In this document: positions 25,836 to 34,671 of the stretch, piece by piece
How positions within the stretch are numbered: the stretch's first letter is position 1
Layout of the letters: every line of letters begins with the position of its first letter
Assembly (NCBI GenBank): GCA_038749595.1
Contig: JBCDHW010000008.1
Location: 1-64,000 of the forward strand
DNA length: 64,000 nt
Direction of reading: 5' to 3'
Source of the DNA: Parvularcula sp038749595
Lineage (GTDB): Bacteria; Pseudomonadota; Alphaproteobacteria; Caulobacterales; Parvularculaceae
Translations under genes and position numbers: made by a program
The notes under the pieces: model-generated
Seen by the model: only the letters and a program-made list of their open reading frames with translations
What the model was told of the DNA's origin: nothing
The model's database searches: none

Positions 25836-27065
25836 ATGAACGGGTCTGATCGCGGCTTTCGCGTTCCGCAGCCACCAGCGCGTCCTGGCGAGCTGCCGGA
25901 TTTCTCCACCGCTAAGCTCGGCGCACCGGGCGCTTTGCCGATGATCGACGTGGAGGCTCCGCACGAGGACTTCGCGCTCTACCACCACGATCTCATCCGG
26001 GTGCTGGACGATGAGGGCAAAGCGCAAGGCGCCTGGGCCGCGCTTGTCACCGATGAAGAGAAGCACGCTGGCCTTAAGGCGATGATCCGGACCCGGGCTT
26101 TCGACGCTCGGATGACCCGAGCCCAGCGCCAAGGCAAGACCAGCTTTTACATGCAGTGCCTCGGCGAAGAGGCGATCGCCGTGGGCATGGCGCTGGCCAC
26201 GAGCGCCGAGGACATGCACTTCCCCACCTATCGTCAGCAGGGGATCCTTTTTGTCCGCGGCGTTGAGCCTGAAACGCTGATGAACCAGATCTACTCGAAC
26301 GGGAAAGATCCGCTCGAAGGTCGTCAGCTCCCGGTGCTTTACTCGTTTCGCGATGCTGGGTTCTTCACGATCTCAGGCAACCTTGCGACCCAGTGGATCC
26401 AGACGGCAGGCTGGGGCATGGCCTCCGCGATGCGCGGCGATGACAAGGTTGCTGTCGGTTGGATTGGCGACGGCGCGACGGCCGAGGGCGACTGGCACCA
26501 GGGCAATCTCTTCGCAGCGGTTTACCGGGCGCAGGCAATCCTCTGTGTGGTGAACAATCAATGGGCGATCTCGACGACCAACGCGTTCGCGGGCGCTGAC
26601 CTCAACACATTTGCGGCGCGGCTTGGCTCCTACGGCCTTCCAGCGCTGCGGGTTGATGGCAATGACTTCCTCGCTGTTATGGCGGCCAGCCGGTTCGCCG
26701 AGCGCCGCGCACGCTCCGGACTCGGCTCCATCGGGATCGAGTTCCTCACCTACCGCGGCGGGGCGCACTCGACGTCTGACGATCCCACCAAATACCGCGC
26801 GAAAGAGGAGCTCGACGCTTGGCCGCTCGGCGATCCCATCCACCGGTTGAAGCAACACATGCTCACGACCGGCCTGATCACCGAGGCTGAGATTGAGGCC
26901 ATGGAAACCGAGGCCGAAGCCGAGATGCGCGAAGCCGAAAACCGCGCCGAGGCGAACGGCCTCGTCCATGCGGGCCACGGCGCCGAGGGCCGCAAAATGT
27001 TCGAGCAAGTCTACGAAGACCTGCCCGGGCGCCTCAAAGAACAAATGAAAGAAGCCGGGTACTGA
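25836..27065 (+). CDS. bkdA1: Branched-chain 2-oxoacid dehydrogenase E1 alpha subunit
   Basis: From ATG 25836 the protein is 409 residues. It decarboxylates the 2-oxoacids of Leu, Ile and Val with thiamine diphosphate. The TPP motif is GDGATAEGDWHQ...NNQWAIS. FPTYRQQGILFVRG and the phosphorylation-loop-like YRGGAHSTSDDPTKYR are typical of the branched-chain rather than pyruvate enzyme. The N-terminus PQPPARPGELPDF is also typical of bacterial BkdA1. It is followed after 2 bp by E1 beta and then E2, forming one operon. Confidence 0.94.
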   Translation: MNGSDRGFRVPQPPARPGELPDFSTAKLGAPGALPMIDVEAPHEDFALYHHDLIRVLDDEGKAQGAWAALVTDEEKHAGLKAMIRTRAFDARMTRAQRQGKTSFYMQCLGEEAIAVGMALATSAEDMHFPTYRQQGILFVRGVEPETLMNQIYSNGKDPLEGRQLPVLYSFRDAGFFTISGNLATQWIQTAGWGMASAMRGDDKVAVGWIGDGATAEGDWHQGNLFAAVYRAQAILCVVNNQWAISTTNAFAGADLNTFAARLGSYGLPALRVDGNDFLAVMAASRFAERRARSGLGSIGIEFLTYRGGAHSTSDDPTKYRAKEELDAWPLGDPIHRLKQHMLTTGLITEAEIEAMETEAEAEMREAENRAEANGLVHAGHGAEGRKMFEQVYEDLPGRLKEQMKEAGY

Positions 27066-27067
27066 TC

Positions 27068-28105
27068 ATGTCGGAGGCTCTGACCAACACCCGTTCGATG
27101 ACCATGATCGAGGCGATCCGCGATGCCCACGACGTGGGGATGGAGCGGGACGACGATATCGTCGTGTTCGGCGAAGATGTCGGCTATTTCGGCGGCGTTT
27201 TCCGCTGCACGGCGGGCCTGCAGGAAAAGTACGGCGCCAACCGCTGCTTTGATGCGCCGATCGCGGAAGGCGGGATCGTAGGCGCGGCGATTGGCATGGC
27301 GGCTTACGGCTTGCGCCCCGTGGTTGAAGTTCAGTTTGCTGACTATATCACCCCGGCCTATGACCAGATCAGCCAAGAGCTTGCCCGCATCCGCTATCGC
27401 TCGAATGGTCAGTTCACGTGCCCGATCGTCATCCGTACACCGACGGGCGGCGGCATCTTCGGCGGGCAGACCCACTCGCAGTCGCCCGAAGCGATCTTCA
27501 CCCATGTCTCAGGGCTGCAGGTGGTGATCCCCTCGAACCCCTATGACGCGAAGGGCCTCCTCCTCGCGTCGATGGAAAGTCCGGACCCGGTCATTTTCTT
27601 GGAGCCTAAGCGGCTCTACAACGGCCCGTTCGAAGGCTATCACGACCGCGCCCTGAAGGGCTGGAAAGACCACGAAGACGGAGGTGTGCCTGAGGGCCAC
27701 TACACCGTGCCGCTCGGCGAGGCGAAGATCTGCCGCGGCGGTAACGCGGTCACCGTCCTCGCCTACGGCAACATGGTCCACGTCTGCATGGCCGCCGTCG
27801 AAGAGGCCGGCGTTGACGCCGAAGTGATCGACCTTCGCTCGCTGATCCCCCTCGACCTCGAGACGATCGAAGCGAGCGTCAAGAAGACCGGCCGTTGCGT
27901 CATCGTCCACGAAGCGACGAAAACGTGCGGGTACGGAGCAGAGCTCATGGCGCTGGTCCAAGAGCGCTGCTTCTACCACCTCGAAGCGCCCATCGCCCGG
28001 GTCACCGGCTGGGATACGCCGTATCCCCACGCGCAAGAGTGGATCTACTTCCCCGGCCCCGCGCGGGTGGCTGAGGCGCTCAAGAAAACGGTTGAGGCTG
28101 CGTAG
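27068..28105 (+). CDS. bkdA2: Branched-chain 2-oxoacid dehydrogenase E1 beta subunit
   Basis: The 345-residue transketolase-type subunit has the conserved blocks VFGEDVGYFGGVFR, DAPIAEGGIVGAAIGMAAYG, VEVQFADYITPAYDQI, FGGQTHSQSPEA and the C-terminal domain with VIDLRSLIPLDLETI. It completes the TPP site with E1 alpha in an alpha2-beta2 tetramer and feeds the acyl group to lipoyl-E2. The stop TAG overlaps by one base the GTG of the small gene that follows. Confidence 0.95.
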   Translation: MSEALTNTRSMTMIEAIRDAHDVGMERDDDIVVFGEDVGYFGGVFRCTAGLQEKYGANRCFDAPIAEGGIVGAAIGMAAYGLRPVVEVQFADYITPAYDQISQELARIRYRSNGQFTCPIVIRTPTGGGIFGGQTHSQSPEAIFTHVSGLQVVIPSNPYDAKGLLLASMESPDPVIFLEPKRLYNGPFEGYHDRALKGWKDHEDGGVPEGHYTVPLGEAKICRGGNAVTVLAYGNMVHVCMAAVEEAGVDAEVIDLRSLIPLDLETIEASVKKTGRCVIVHEATKTCGYGAELMALVQERCFYHLEAPIARVTGWDTPYPHAQEWIYFPGPARVAEALKKTVEAA

Positions 28106-28308
28106 TGAGCGGCTCGAAGAAAACGGCGATCGCCTTCCTCTACGGCCTCGCGATTGGCATCGCGCTGGTGATCGTGGGGGACTATCTCGGGATCATTGAT
28201 TTGATCGACACGAGCGAGCCGCCGATTCCGCTGTTCATCGGGATCGTGGTGCTGGTGGCCATGGGCCAAATCCTTGGTCGCACCGGCAACAGCGAAGCTG
28301 ACAAGTAG
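28105..28308 (+). CDS. Small two-TM protein inside the BCKDH operon
   Basis: This 67-residue protein begins at GTG 28105, one base overlapping the E1 beta stop. It has TM helices at about 8-26 (FLYGLAIGIALVIVGDYLG) and about 39-55 (IPLFIGIVVLVAMGQIL), and a short polar tail. I do not recognise it. It is coupled to E1 beta and ends 12 bp before E2, so it is co-expressed with the complex. Membrane tethering of the complex would be speculation. Confidence 0.65.
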   Translation: MSGSKKTAIAFLYGLAIGIALVIVGDYLGIIDLIDTSEPPIPLFIGIVVLVAMGQILGRTGNSEADK

Positions 28309-28320
28309 GCTATCGGTACA

Positions 28321-29853
28321 ATGACGATTCATACGATCAAACTGCCTGACGTTGGCGAAGGCGTGACCGAAGCGGAGTTTGTTGAGCTTCATGTCGGTCT
28401 CGGCGATATGGTCGAGCCTGACCAGAACCTGGCTGATGTGATGACCGATAAGGCTACGGTCGAGGTGCCAAGCCCTCGTAAAGGCAAGGTTGTTTGGATT
28501 GGGCCAGAGCCAGGTGAGGTTGTCGCGGTTGGCTCTGAGATCATCAAGTTGGAGCTTGATGGGCAAGCTGCTGACGAAGCTCCGGCAACGGAGGAATTGG
28601 CTCCCGCACCGGCGGCTGAGGCCGCATCGTCCGAGTACGTCATCAAGCTTCCTGATGTTGGCGAAGGGGTGACGGAGGCGGAGTTCGTTGAGCTCCACGT
28701 GAAGGTTGGTGACCGCGTTCAGCCTGACCAAAACCTCGCTGATGTGATGACCGACAAAGCCACGGTGGAGATCCCTAGCCCCCGGGCAGGGACGATCACG
28801 TGGATCGGCGCTGAGCCTGGCCAGGTGGTCGCTGTGGGCGCTGAAATAATCAGAGTTGCGGTTGATGGCGAGGTTGCCGCAGAAGTTCCGCCTACGGAGT
28901 CTGTGCCTGCGGAACCTGCGCAAAGCTCCGTCGTTGCCAAAGCACCTTCGCGCGAGCCATCTGCGCCGCGGAAAGCGGGAGGCAAGGTCTTAGCCGCACC
29001 GGCCGTCCGTGCACGGGCGATGACGAAGGGCATTGACCTCGGGAGTGTGCCCGGCAGCGGGCCAGAGGGCCGGGTGACCCACGAGGACCTCGATCGGTTC
29101 AGCCGCGGTGACGCCAAATCGCGGCCAGCTCCTCCGCCAGTTGGAACGCCGAACACGCGTACGGAAGAAATTAAGGTCATCGGTCTGCGCCGCAAGATCG
29201 CCGAGAAGATGCAGGCGGCGAAGCGGCACATTCCGCACATCACCTATGTCGATGAGGTCGACATGACCGCGCTCGAGGACCTGCGCCAACACATGAATAA
29301 GGTGCGGCGTGAGGATCAGCCGAAGCTGACGGTGCTGCCGTTCATCGCCAAGGCAATCATCCGTACGCTGGAAGACTTCCCGCAGATGAATGCGCACTAC
29401 GATGATGAGGCTGAGGTCATCACGCGGTTTGGCGCAGCGCATATCGGTATTGCAACGCAGACGGACAATGGCCTGATGGTCCCTGTCATGCGCCACGCTG
29501 AGACGCTGGACGTGTGGCAGATGGCGAGCGAGATCACGCGGCTTTCTAAGGCCGCCCGCGATGGGACAGCCAAGCGCGATGAGCTGTCAGGCTCGTCGAT
29601 CACCATCACGTCGCTCGGCCCGCTTGGCGGAGTGACCACGACGCCAATCATCAACCGGCCCGAGGTCGCGATCGTTGGACCGAACAAAATGCAGACCCTG
29701 CCGAGGTTCAACGCGCAGGGTCAGGTCGAGGCGCGGAAGATTATGAACCTCTCGTCCAGTTTCGATCACCGCATCATCGACGGCTACGAAGCTGCTGAAT
29801 TCGTTCAGCGAATCAAAGGCTACCTCGAATACCCAGCGACGCTTTTCATCTAA
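28321..29853 (+). CDS. bkdB: Branched-chain 2-oxoacid dehydrogenase E2 with two lipoyl domains
   Basis: This 510-residue dihydrolipoamide acyltransferase has two near-identical lipoyl domains in tandem (about 4-80 and 106-182), each with MTDKATVE (lipoyl-Lys 44 and 146). A Pro/Ala-rich linker, a peripheral-subunit-binding domain (about 220-255, APAVRARAMTKGIDLGSVPGSGPEGRVTHEDL) and the catalytic domain with FDHRIIDG near the C-terminus follow. It transfers the branched acyl group to CoA. Most BCKDH E2 proteins have a single lipoyl domain, so the tandem copy looks like a local duplication. No E3 gene follows. It ends convergently with the sulfotransferase gene, overlapping by 4 bp. Confidence 0.94.
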   Translation: MTIHTIKLPDVGEGVTEAEFVELHVGLGDMVEPDQNLADVMTDKATVEVPSPRKGKVVWIGPEPGEVVAVGSEIIKLELDGQAADEAPATEELAPAPAAEAASSEYVIKLPDVGEGVTEAEFVELHVKVGDRVQPDQNLADVMTDKATVEIPSPRAGTITWIGAEPGQVVAVGAEIIRVAVDGEVAAEVPPTESVPAEPAQSSVVAKAPSREPSAPRKAGGKVLAAPAVRARAMTKGIDLGSVPGSGPEGRVTHEDLDRFSRGDAKSRPAPPPVGTPNTRTEEIKVIGLRRKIAEKMQAAKRHIPHITYVDEVDMTALEDLRQHMNKVRREDQPKLTVLPFIAKAIIRTLEDFPQMNAHYDDEAEVITRFGAAHIGIATQTDNGLMVPVMRHAETLDVWQMASEITRLSKAARDGTAKRDELSGSSITITSLGPLGGVTTTPIINRPEVAIVGPNKMQTLPRFNAQGQVEARKIMNLSSSFDHRIIDGYEAAEFVQRIKGYLEYPATLFI

Positions 29854-30758
29854 GCGCCTGAAGGTAGGGCGTACCCGTACCTTTTATAGTCCTCGCCGTA
29901 GGCCGCAGCGAGATCGCGGGCAACGTCCGGGTAGTCAGCGATCGTCTGTGTGGTGATCTTTGGCTGCGCTCCGGCCCGCGGGATTGCAATGCCCTCGTTT
30001 ATGATCTCGTCGACAAGCTCTGGCGTCGCCTCGCATTTGGGGACGTGATGCTGGGACGTGGCGAAGTCTGTAATGGCTTCGTCAGTCGACAGAGGCAAGC
30101 CAAGCGCCGTTTCAAGCGCAGGCAGTTCCTTACGGACTGTTTCGAGCTTTACCAGATGGCTGATGCCGCCCGGCAATTCATCCTCGTACGCATTAACTTG
30201 CCGCGCCTCGTTCCCGTCCATCCTCTTGTGATCTTCCGCGGCTGCCCACGACAGAAAGTCCCTGAACGACAAGCGCTGATCGAGGGCGTAGGGTTTGCCG
30301 GTGTGCTGAGCAATCTTCCTCCGGATCGCGGCGCGGTGATCCTTGGGATCGGAGGTCGCCAACCGGTCGTGAAGCGCGAGGTAGCTTGAGAAGGCCCGGG
30401 CGCCGGGATCGCGGACAAGCTTGACGACCGGCCGTTCGGTGACAGCTTTCTCCAAACCAGCGAAGTACCCAGACGTTTTGAGGAACACCTCTTGCTCATA
30501 TCTGTGCACGAACGGATCGAGACTTCGCGCTTCGTTGAGCAGCCCGGCATGGTGAAAAAACCAGGCGGTTCCCAGGGTTGAGCCAGCGCGCTGGGAGGTG
30601 ATCAGCACGAACGGGACATCAGGATGCCAAAGCGGAACGCGCTGGTGCTCGCGAAAGCCCGTATGCGGAAAAAGTGCCCGCCACTTGACTGACCAGGCGA
30701 TCATATCGCGTTGGTCGAGCCGCAAAAGGCGCGCTGCTTTTCCCGTCAGGCTCGGCAA
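29850..30758 (-). CDS. Sulfotransferase family protein
   Basis: The 302-residue protein has the PAPS-binding features of sulfotransferases: a 5'-phosphosulfate loop LITSQRAGSTLGTAWF near residues 52-67 and a 3'-phosphate motif VKLVRDPGARAFSSYL near 113-128. It would transfer sulfate from PAPS to a carbohydrate, lipid or protein; the acceptor is unknown. It lies 9 bp downstream of the isovaleryl-CoA dehydrogenase gene on the same strand, so it may be co-transcribed, though no metabolic link is apparent. Confidence 0.85.
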   Translation of the reverse strand: MPSLTGKAARLLRLDQRDMIAWSVKWRALFPHTGFREHQRVPLWHPDVPFVLITSQRAGSTLGTAWFFHHAGLLNEARSLDPFVHRYEQEVFLKTSGYFAGLEKAVTERPVVKLVRDPGARAFSSYLALHDRLATSDPKDHRAAIRRKIAQHTGKPYALDQRLSFRDFLSWAAAEDHKRMDGNEARQVNAYEDELPGGISHLVKLETVRKELPALETALGLPLSTDEAITDFATSQHHVPKCEATPELVDEIINEGIAIPRAGAQPKITTQTIADYPDVARDLAAAYGEDYKRYGYALPSGA

Positions 30759-30767
30759 GCTCTCGCC

Positions 30768-31940
30768 TTACGCCGTCTGCTTGAACAGTTCGCGGCCGAT
30801 CAGCATACGGCGGATTTCACTTGTTCCTGCACCAATTTCGTAAAGCTTTGCGTCGCGGAGCAACCGGCCCGTCGGGTATTCATTGATGTAGCCATTGCCG
30901 CCAAGGATCTGGATCGCGTCGAGCGCGACTTGCGTTGCTTTTTCCGCCGCATACAGAATACACCCGGCCGCATCCTGCCGGGTGGTCTCACCACGGTCGC
31001 ACGCCGCGTTCACGGCGTAGACATAAGCGCGGCAGGCGTTCATCGTCGTGTAAATGTCGGCGATCTTGCCTTGGATCAGCTGGAACTCGCCGATGGCTTG
31101 GCCGAACTGTTTCCGTTCGTGCACGTAGGGAAGCACCACGTCGAGAGCCGTCCGCATAATGCCGATCGACCCCGCCGCGAGCACTGCACGTTCATAGTCG
31201 AGCCCGCTCATCAGCACACGGACACCTTCGCCCTCGCCGCCCATGACGTTCTCTTCAGGGACTTCGCAATCCTCGAACACGAGCTCACAGGTGTTCGACC
31301 CCCGCATGCCCAGCTTGTCGAGCTTTTGCGCGGTGGAGAAACCTTTAAAGTCCTTCTCGACCAGGAACGCGGTGATGCCGCGCGGGCCCGCTTCGATATC
31401 GGTCTTGGCGTAGATGACCAAAGTGTCCGCATTCGGACCATTGGTGATCCACATCTTATTGCCGTTGAGGATGTAGCGATCGCCCTTTTTCTCAGCGCGC
31501 AATTTCATCGACACCACGTCGGAGCCTGAGCCGGGCTCGGACATCGCCAGGGCGCCGACATGCTCGCCGGAGATCAGCTTGGGCAGGTACTTGGCCCGCT
31601 GGGCATCGTTTCCGTTGAGAGCGATTTGATTGACACAAAGATTAGAGTGCGCGCCATAGGAAAGGCCTATCGAAGCGGAGCCGCGGCTAACCTCCTCCAT
31701 CACCACCGCATGGGCGAGATAGCCAAGCCCCGCGCCGCCATGCTCCTCGGGCACGGTGATACCGAGGATGCCGATGTCGCCAAACTCGCGCCAAAGGTGG
31801 GCGGGAAAGTCGTTCTTCTCGTCGGTCTCCGCCGCGATGGGCGCGATGCGGTCATCAACGAACCGCGCCACCATCGAGCGGACCTCCTCGATCTCCTCAG
31901 GCAGCTCAAAACTCATACCCTGAAAGCTGTTCTGCAGCAT
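30768..31940 (-). CDS. ivd: Isovaleryl-CoA dehydrogenase
   Basis: This 390-residue acyl-CoA dehydrogenase catalyses the third step of leucine degradation, isovaleryl-CoA to 3-methylcrotonyl-CoA, passing electrons to ETF. FAD-site blocks ALAMSEPGSGSDVVSMKL and NKMWITNGPNADT are present. The catalytic Glu sits in GLDYERAVLAAG, the position characteristic of isovaleryl-CoA dehydrogenases, and the C-terminal YEIGAGTSEIRRMLIGREL is standard. ATG 31940 has GGAGGAAACC directly before it; the open frame upstream to 32003 lacks homology. Its product is the substrate of MccAB encoded at 34672-38767. Confidence 0.95.
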   Translation of the reverse strand: MLQNSFQGMSFELPEEIEEVRSMVARFVDDRIAPIAAETDEKNDFPAHLWREFGDIGILGITVPEEHGGAGLGYLAHAVVMEEVSRGSASIGLSYGAHSNLCVNQIALNGNDAQRAKYLPKLISGEHVGALAMSEPGSGSDVVSMKLRAEKKGDRYILNGNKMWITNGPNADTLVIYAKTDIEAGPRGITAFLVEKDFKGFSTAQKLDKLGMRGSNTCELVFEDCEVPEENVMGGEGEGVRVLMSGLDYERAVLAAGSIGIMRTALDVVLPYVHERKQFGQAIGEFQLIQGKIADIYTTMNACRAYVYAVNAACDRGETTRQDAAGCILYAAEKATQVALDAIQILGGNGYINEYPTGRLLRDAKLYEIGAGTSEIRRMLIGRELFKQTA

Positions 31941-32031
31941 GGTTTCCTCCTCGAAACGCAACAGGTTCCGGCCCCGTGTGCGCGTTTGCTCGCCCCGGTG
32001 CAAGGCGGCATGAGGGCCGCAATGCGATGCC

Positions 32032-32907
32032 TCAGACGCTATCCTGAACTTTCAGTTCCAGCTGCCGTTCATTCACCAGCACCACATTGATTTGGTGAAG
32101 AATTGTCGACCAGAGCAGAAAGTTTTCTGGCGAAGGCACGCTGGTTGACCGCGCTTTGATATGCCAATCACCGACCTTGCTAATGTAGAGCGCTGTGGTA
32201 CCGGTTGCGCCATCGTCTGAGGTAAATGCGATCCCCGCGCCAAAGGTCTCGCCAGCGAGATCCTCAGTTTCCTCGTTGGCGCGCATGGTGACCACGGGAA
32301 TCTCTGTGGCTGTGCCGCCTGAAAAGCGTGCAGCCATGTCCTGATACGCGCTAACGAAGTGATCCCGTGCGGAGATATCGGGCCATTTGCTGGCGTAGAG
32401 GGTGTAGAGCCGGGTGTCTCGGCTTCCCACGTAGGTGCAGGCGACGTCCGTGCCATCGTCCTTAAACCAGCGCACTTCGGCCAGTGTGAGCAGACCGACC
32501 TCGACGTCGTTGATGAAGCCGCGATGCTCATCTGCGCAGCGTAAGCCGCTGTAACGATGCGTGAATCCATCGTTGCCTCGCACGAAACCTGCCGGAAGAT
32601 CCTCGTCGTCTTGCGACACCGAGAATGCGCGAGTGGTTACCGCGCGCCCCTTATCCGCAAATGCCTCATGGCCGTGCCCCGAGGGCGTCCGCAGCTGACC
32701 GCTTGTATCTGTCAGAAGGGGCCGCCACCCGCTCTGGCGGACGGCAACCATGCTGACTTGGGCTTCGCTTATTCCAGCGCTGGCAAAATCGAAGATCGGA
32801 ACATGGCCCGGAGTTTCCGCATGATCGACGCTGGTGGCGCACCCGACCAACGCGCTCAACGCTAACGAGGCCAAAACAAAAGTGGAAAAACGGTGAAAAC
32901 GCAACAT
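32032..32907 (-). CDS. Predicted lipoprotein, paralogue A of a tandem pair
   Basis: The 291-residue protein has a signal peptide and lipobox (SALVGC, Cys at about 23) and is therefore probably membrane-anchored. The mature part is a single soluble domain of unknown family, with GFTHRYSGLRC, a run DVACTYVGS, and a C-terminal block KVGDWHIKARST...LLWSTILHQINVVLVNERQL. It is clearly paralogous to the next gene (the same C-terminal block and GLRC motif), with which it forms a tandem on the same strand, 34 bp apart. The function is unknown. Confidence 0.75.
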   Translation of the reverse strand: MLRFHRFSTFVLASLALSALVGCATSVDHAETPGHVPIFDFASAGISEAQVSMVAVRQSGWRPLLTDTSGQLRTPSGHGHEAFADKGRAVTTRAFSVSQDDEDLPAGFVRGNDGFTHRYSGLRCADEHRGFINDVEVGLLTLAEVRWFKDDGTDVACTYVGSRDTRLYTLYASKWPDISARDHFVSAYQDMAARFSGGTATEIPVVTMRANEETEDLAGETFGAGIAFTSDDGATGTTALYISKVGDWHIKARSTSVPSPENFLLWSTILHQINVVLVNERQLELKVQDSV

Positions 32908-32941
32908 GGATTGACGAAATTCCTCTAACTTTGAATACGAT

Positions 32942-33814
32942 CTACGACGAACGCCTATTCTTTACATCTAATTGATGTTGATTGACGACCAGTACATTCA
33001 TTTGATGGACGATGGTCGACCACAGAAGAAACGGATCATTAGAGATGTTCGACGTCGCTCTCGCTTTAATGTGCCAGTCCTCGACTTTCGTTATGTAGAC
33101 TGACGTCACGCCCGTTGTCCCATCTGGATTTGTGAAACTCAAAGCGGTACCGACCGTTTCGCCCAAGAGTTCGTCACTCACATCTTTCGGCCGCATCATC
33201 GCAACGGGAACGTTCGCAAGCTCACCTTTCGGATAACGCTGCTTCATGCTGCGCAGTGCCAGAGCGTAGTGATTTTCAACGGTGATATCCTGCCAATCGG
33301 TCGCGTAAAGGGCATAAGAGTAAAGCCCATCGTCCGAGGCGTAGGCGCATACGACGTCGGAACTGTCACGATTGAACGACGTGACATCCGTCAACTTCAA
33401 AGTTGTGACCACCTCTTCGCGCAGCTTGACCACCCAGCTGTTGTTGCACCGAAGACCACTCTCTTCGTGGACGAAGCCATTGTTTGTTCGTGCAAAGCCT
33501 TTCGCGCCATCAGGAGCGAGTGACACCGAGGCTGTCCTCGGCACTCTCGCCGAACTTTCGAGAGCAGCGGTGCTATGCTTCTCAATCGCCCGGGCCTGCC
33601 GAGGTTGCTCAACGAGGGGTAAGAACGCGCTCCCGGTGAAGACGCGCATTTGAATATCCGCGGCGCCGATACCAAAGTCTGCCAAGGTGACGCCAGCCAC
33701 CGTAAGGTTTGGTTCTGCCGTTTCGTTCCTTGGTTCCGGCGCGAACGCCGTTGGCTCCGAAACACTGCCGCACCCCGCCGTGGCGAGAAGGCTCGCGCAA
33801 ATAATCGATCGCAT
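32942..33814 (-). CDS. Predicted lipoprotein, paralogue B of a tandem pair
   Basis: This 290-residue protein has a lipobox LLATAGC (Cys at about 15). It shares with its neighbour the segments GFVHEESGLRC, DVVCAYASD, the KVEDWHIKARAT...LLWSTIVHQMNVLVVNQHQL block, and overall length. The DNA here is noticeably less GC-rich than the flanking catabolic genes. It is transcribed ahead of paralogue A, so the two form an operon of duplicated surface or periplasmic lipoproteins of unknown family. Confidence 0.75.
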   Translation of the reverse strand: MRSIICASLLATAGCGSVSEPTAFAPEPRNETAEPNLTVAGVTLADFGIGAADIQMRVFTGSAFLPLVEQPRQARAIEKHSTAALESSARVPRTASVSLAPDGAKGFARTNNGFVHEESGLRCNNSWVVKLREEVVTTLKLTDVTSFNRDSSDVVCAYASDDGLYSYALYATDWQDITVENHYALALRSMKQRYPKGELANVPVAMMRPKDVSDELLGETVGTALSFTNPDGTTGVTSVYITKVEDWHIKARATSNISNDPFLLWSTIVHQMNVLVVNQHQLDVKNRRSS

Positions 33815-34042
33815 AACTACCCCAGTTCGTTTTGATTAATGCTGAGCGAAGGTACGTTGGCGTGCAACCCCGGGGATTGGCGAGGGCGGCCGCCGTCAAC
33901 GCGCGTCGATTGCTTTGGTACGCGAGAGCACCGATTGGAGAGCCTTGTTGAGCAAACGCGCCATGCGTTGTGAGCTACAGAACCTCTTCGAACATCACCA
34001 CCATGCGGCGCCGGCGCTGGCGCCGGAATGAAGCGTTGAAGG

Positions 34043-34582
34043 CTACCACCAGACCGGCCTTTGCACCCCTTGCGGAAGAAGCGTTTGTTCATTTCCGTGG
34101 GTGTTTTTCAGCAGCGCACGCCATCCTTCGGCATCTCCAGGCTGTGGCTCTGAAACGAGGAGAATGGCGTTGCTGAGGTCGGCGTCTTCAAAACAAACGT
34201 CGATCAATTTGGCGCCTTTGAAGACCGCATGGCGGAGATCTGCTCCGTCGAAGTCAACGCCGTCGAGGTAAGTCGCGGTGAAGTTTGCTTCGGCGCATTG
34301 CGTATCAACCAAATCAGCAGCGACGATTTCGGCGCGGGTCAGGTCCGCTTCACGAAAGTCACCGTAGCGCATTACCGACACCGAAAGGTCAGATGCCCGC
34401 AGGTTTGCTGCTCTCAGGATGATCCTTGGGGCAAAGGCGTTATTGAGGTCAGCGCATTCTAAGTTGGCGTGAGCGAGAGCGGCTTCTTTCAACTGCGGGG
34501 TGGTCCGGTTGTTGGCCTTCCGCCACGCATTCCGCTCCAGGACGCTCCGCTTGAGCATCGCGACCTGCTCTGCATCCGCCAT
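34043..34582 (-). CDS. Pentapeptide-repeat protein
   Basis: The 179-residue protein has about eight A(D/N)LXX-type repeats in its central part (ANLRASDLSVS, ADLTRAEIVAADL, ANFTATYLDGVDFDGADL, AVFKGAKLIDVCFEDADLSNA). They form the four-sided right-handed beta-helix of this fold. The N-terminus is helical (AEQVAMLKRSVLERNAWRKAN). Pentapeptide proteins have varied roles, from gyrase protection to scaffolds; no motif here points to one. It is divergent from mccB, with about 90 bp between starts. Confidence 0.85.
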   Translation of the reverse strand: MADAEQVAMLKRSVLERNAWRKANNRTTPQLKEAALAHANLECADLNNAFAPRIILRAANLRASDLSVSVMRYGDFREADLTRAEIVAADLVDTQCAEANFTATYLDGVDFDGADLRHAVFKGAKLIDVCFEDADLSNAILLVSEPQPGDAEGWRALLKNTHGNEQTLLPQGVQRPVWW

Positions 34583-34671
34583 TCCCGCTTGCTCCGCAGC
34601 CGCTAGCTGTTGCCGAGCTTAGAGAGATCGGGCATTCCGCGTCAAAACGTGAAAAACGAGAGGGAGCGCCG

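Noticed and set aside
28105..30758. Expected E3 (dihydrolipoamide dehydrogenase) gene after BCKDH E2
   Set aside because: No reading frame with an FAD/NAD disulfide-reductase signature exists here; the complex must share an E3 from another locus.
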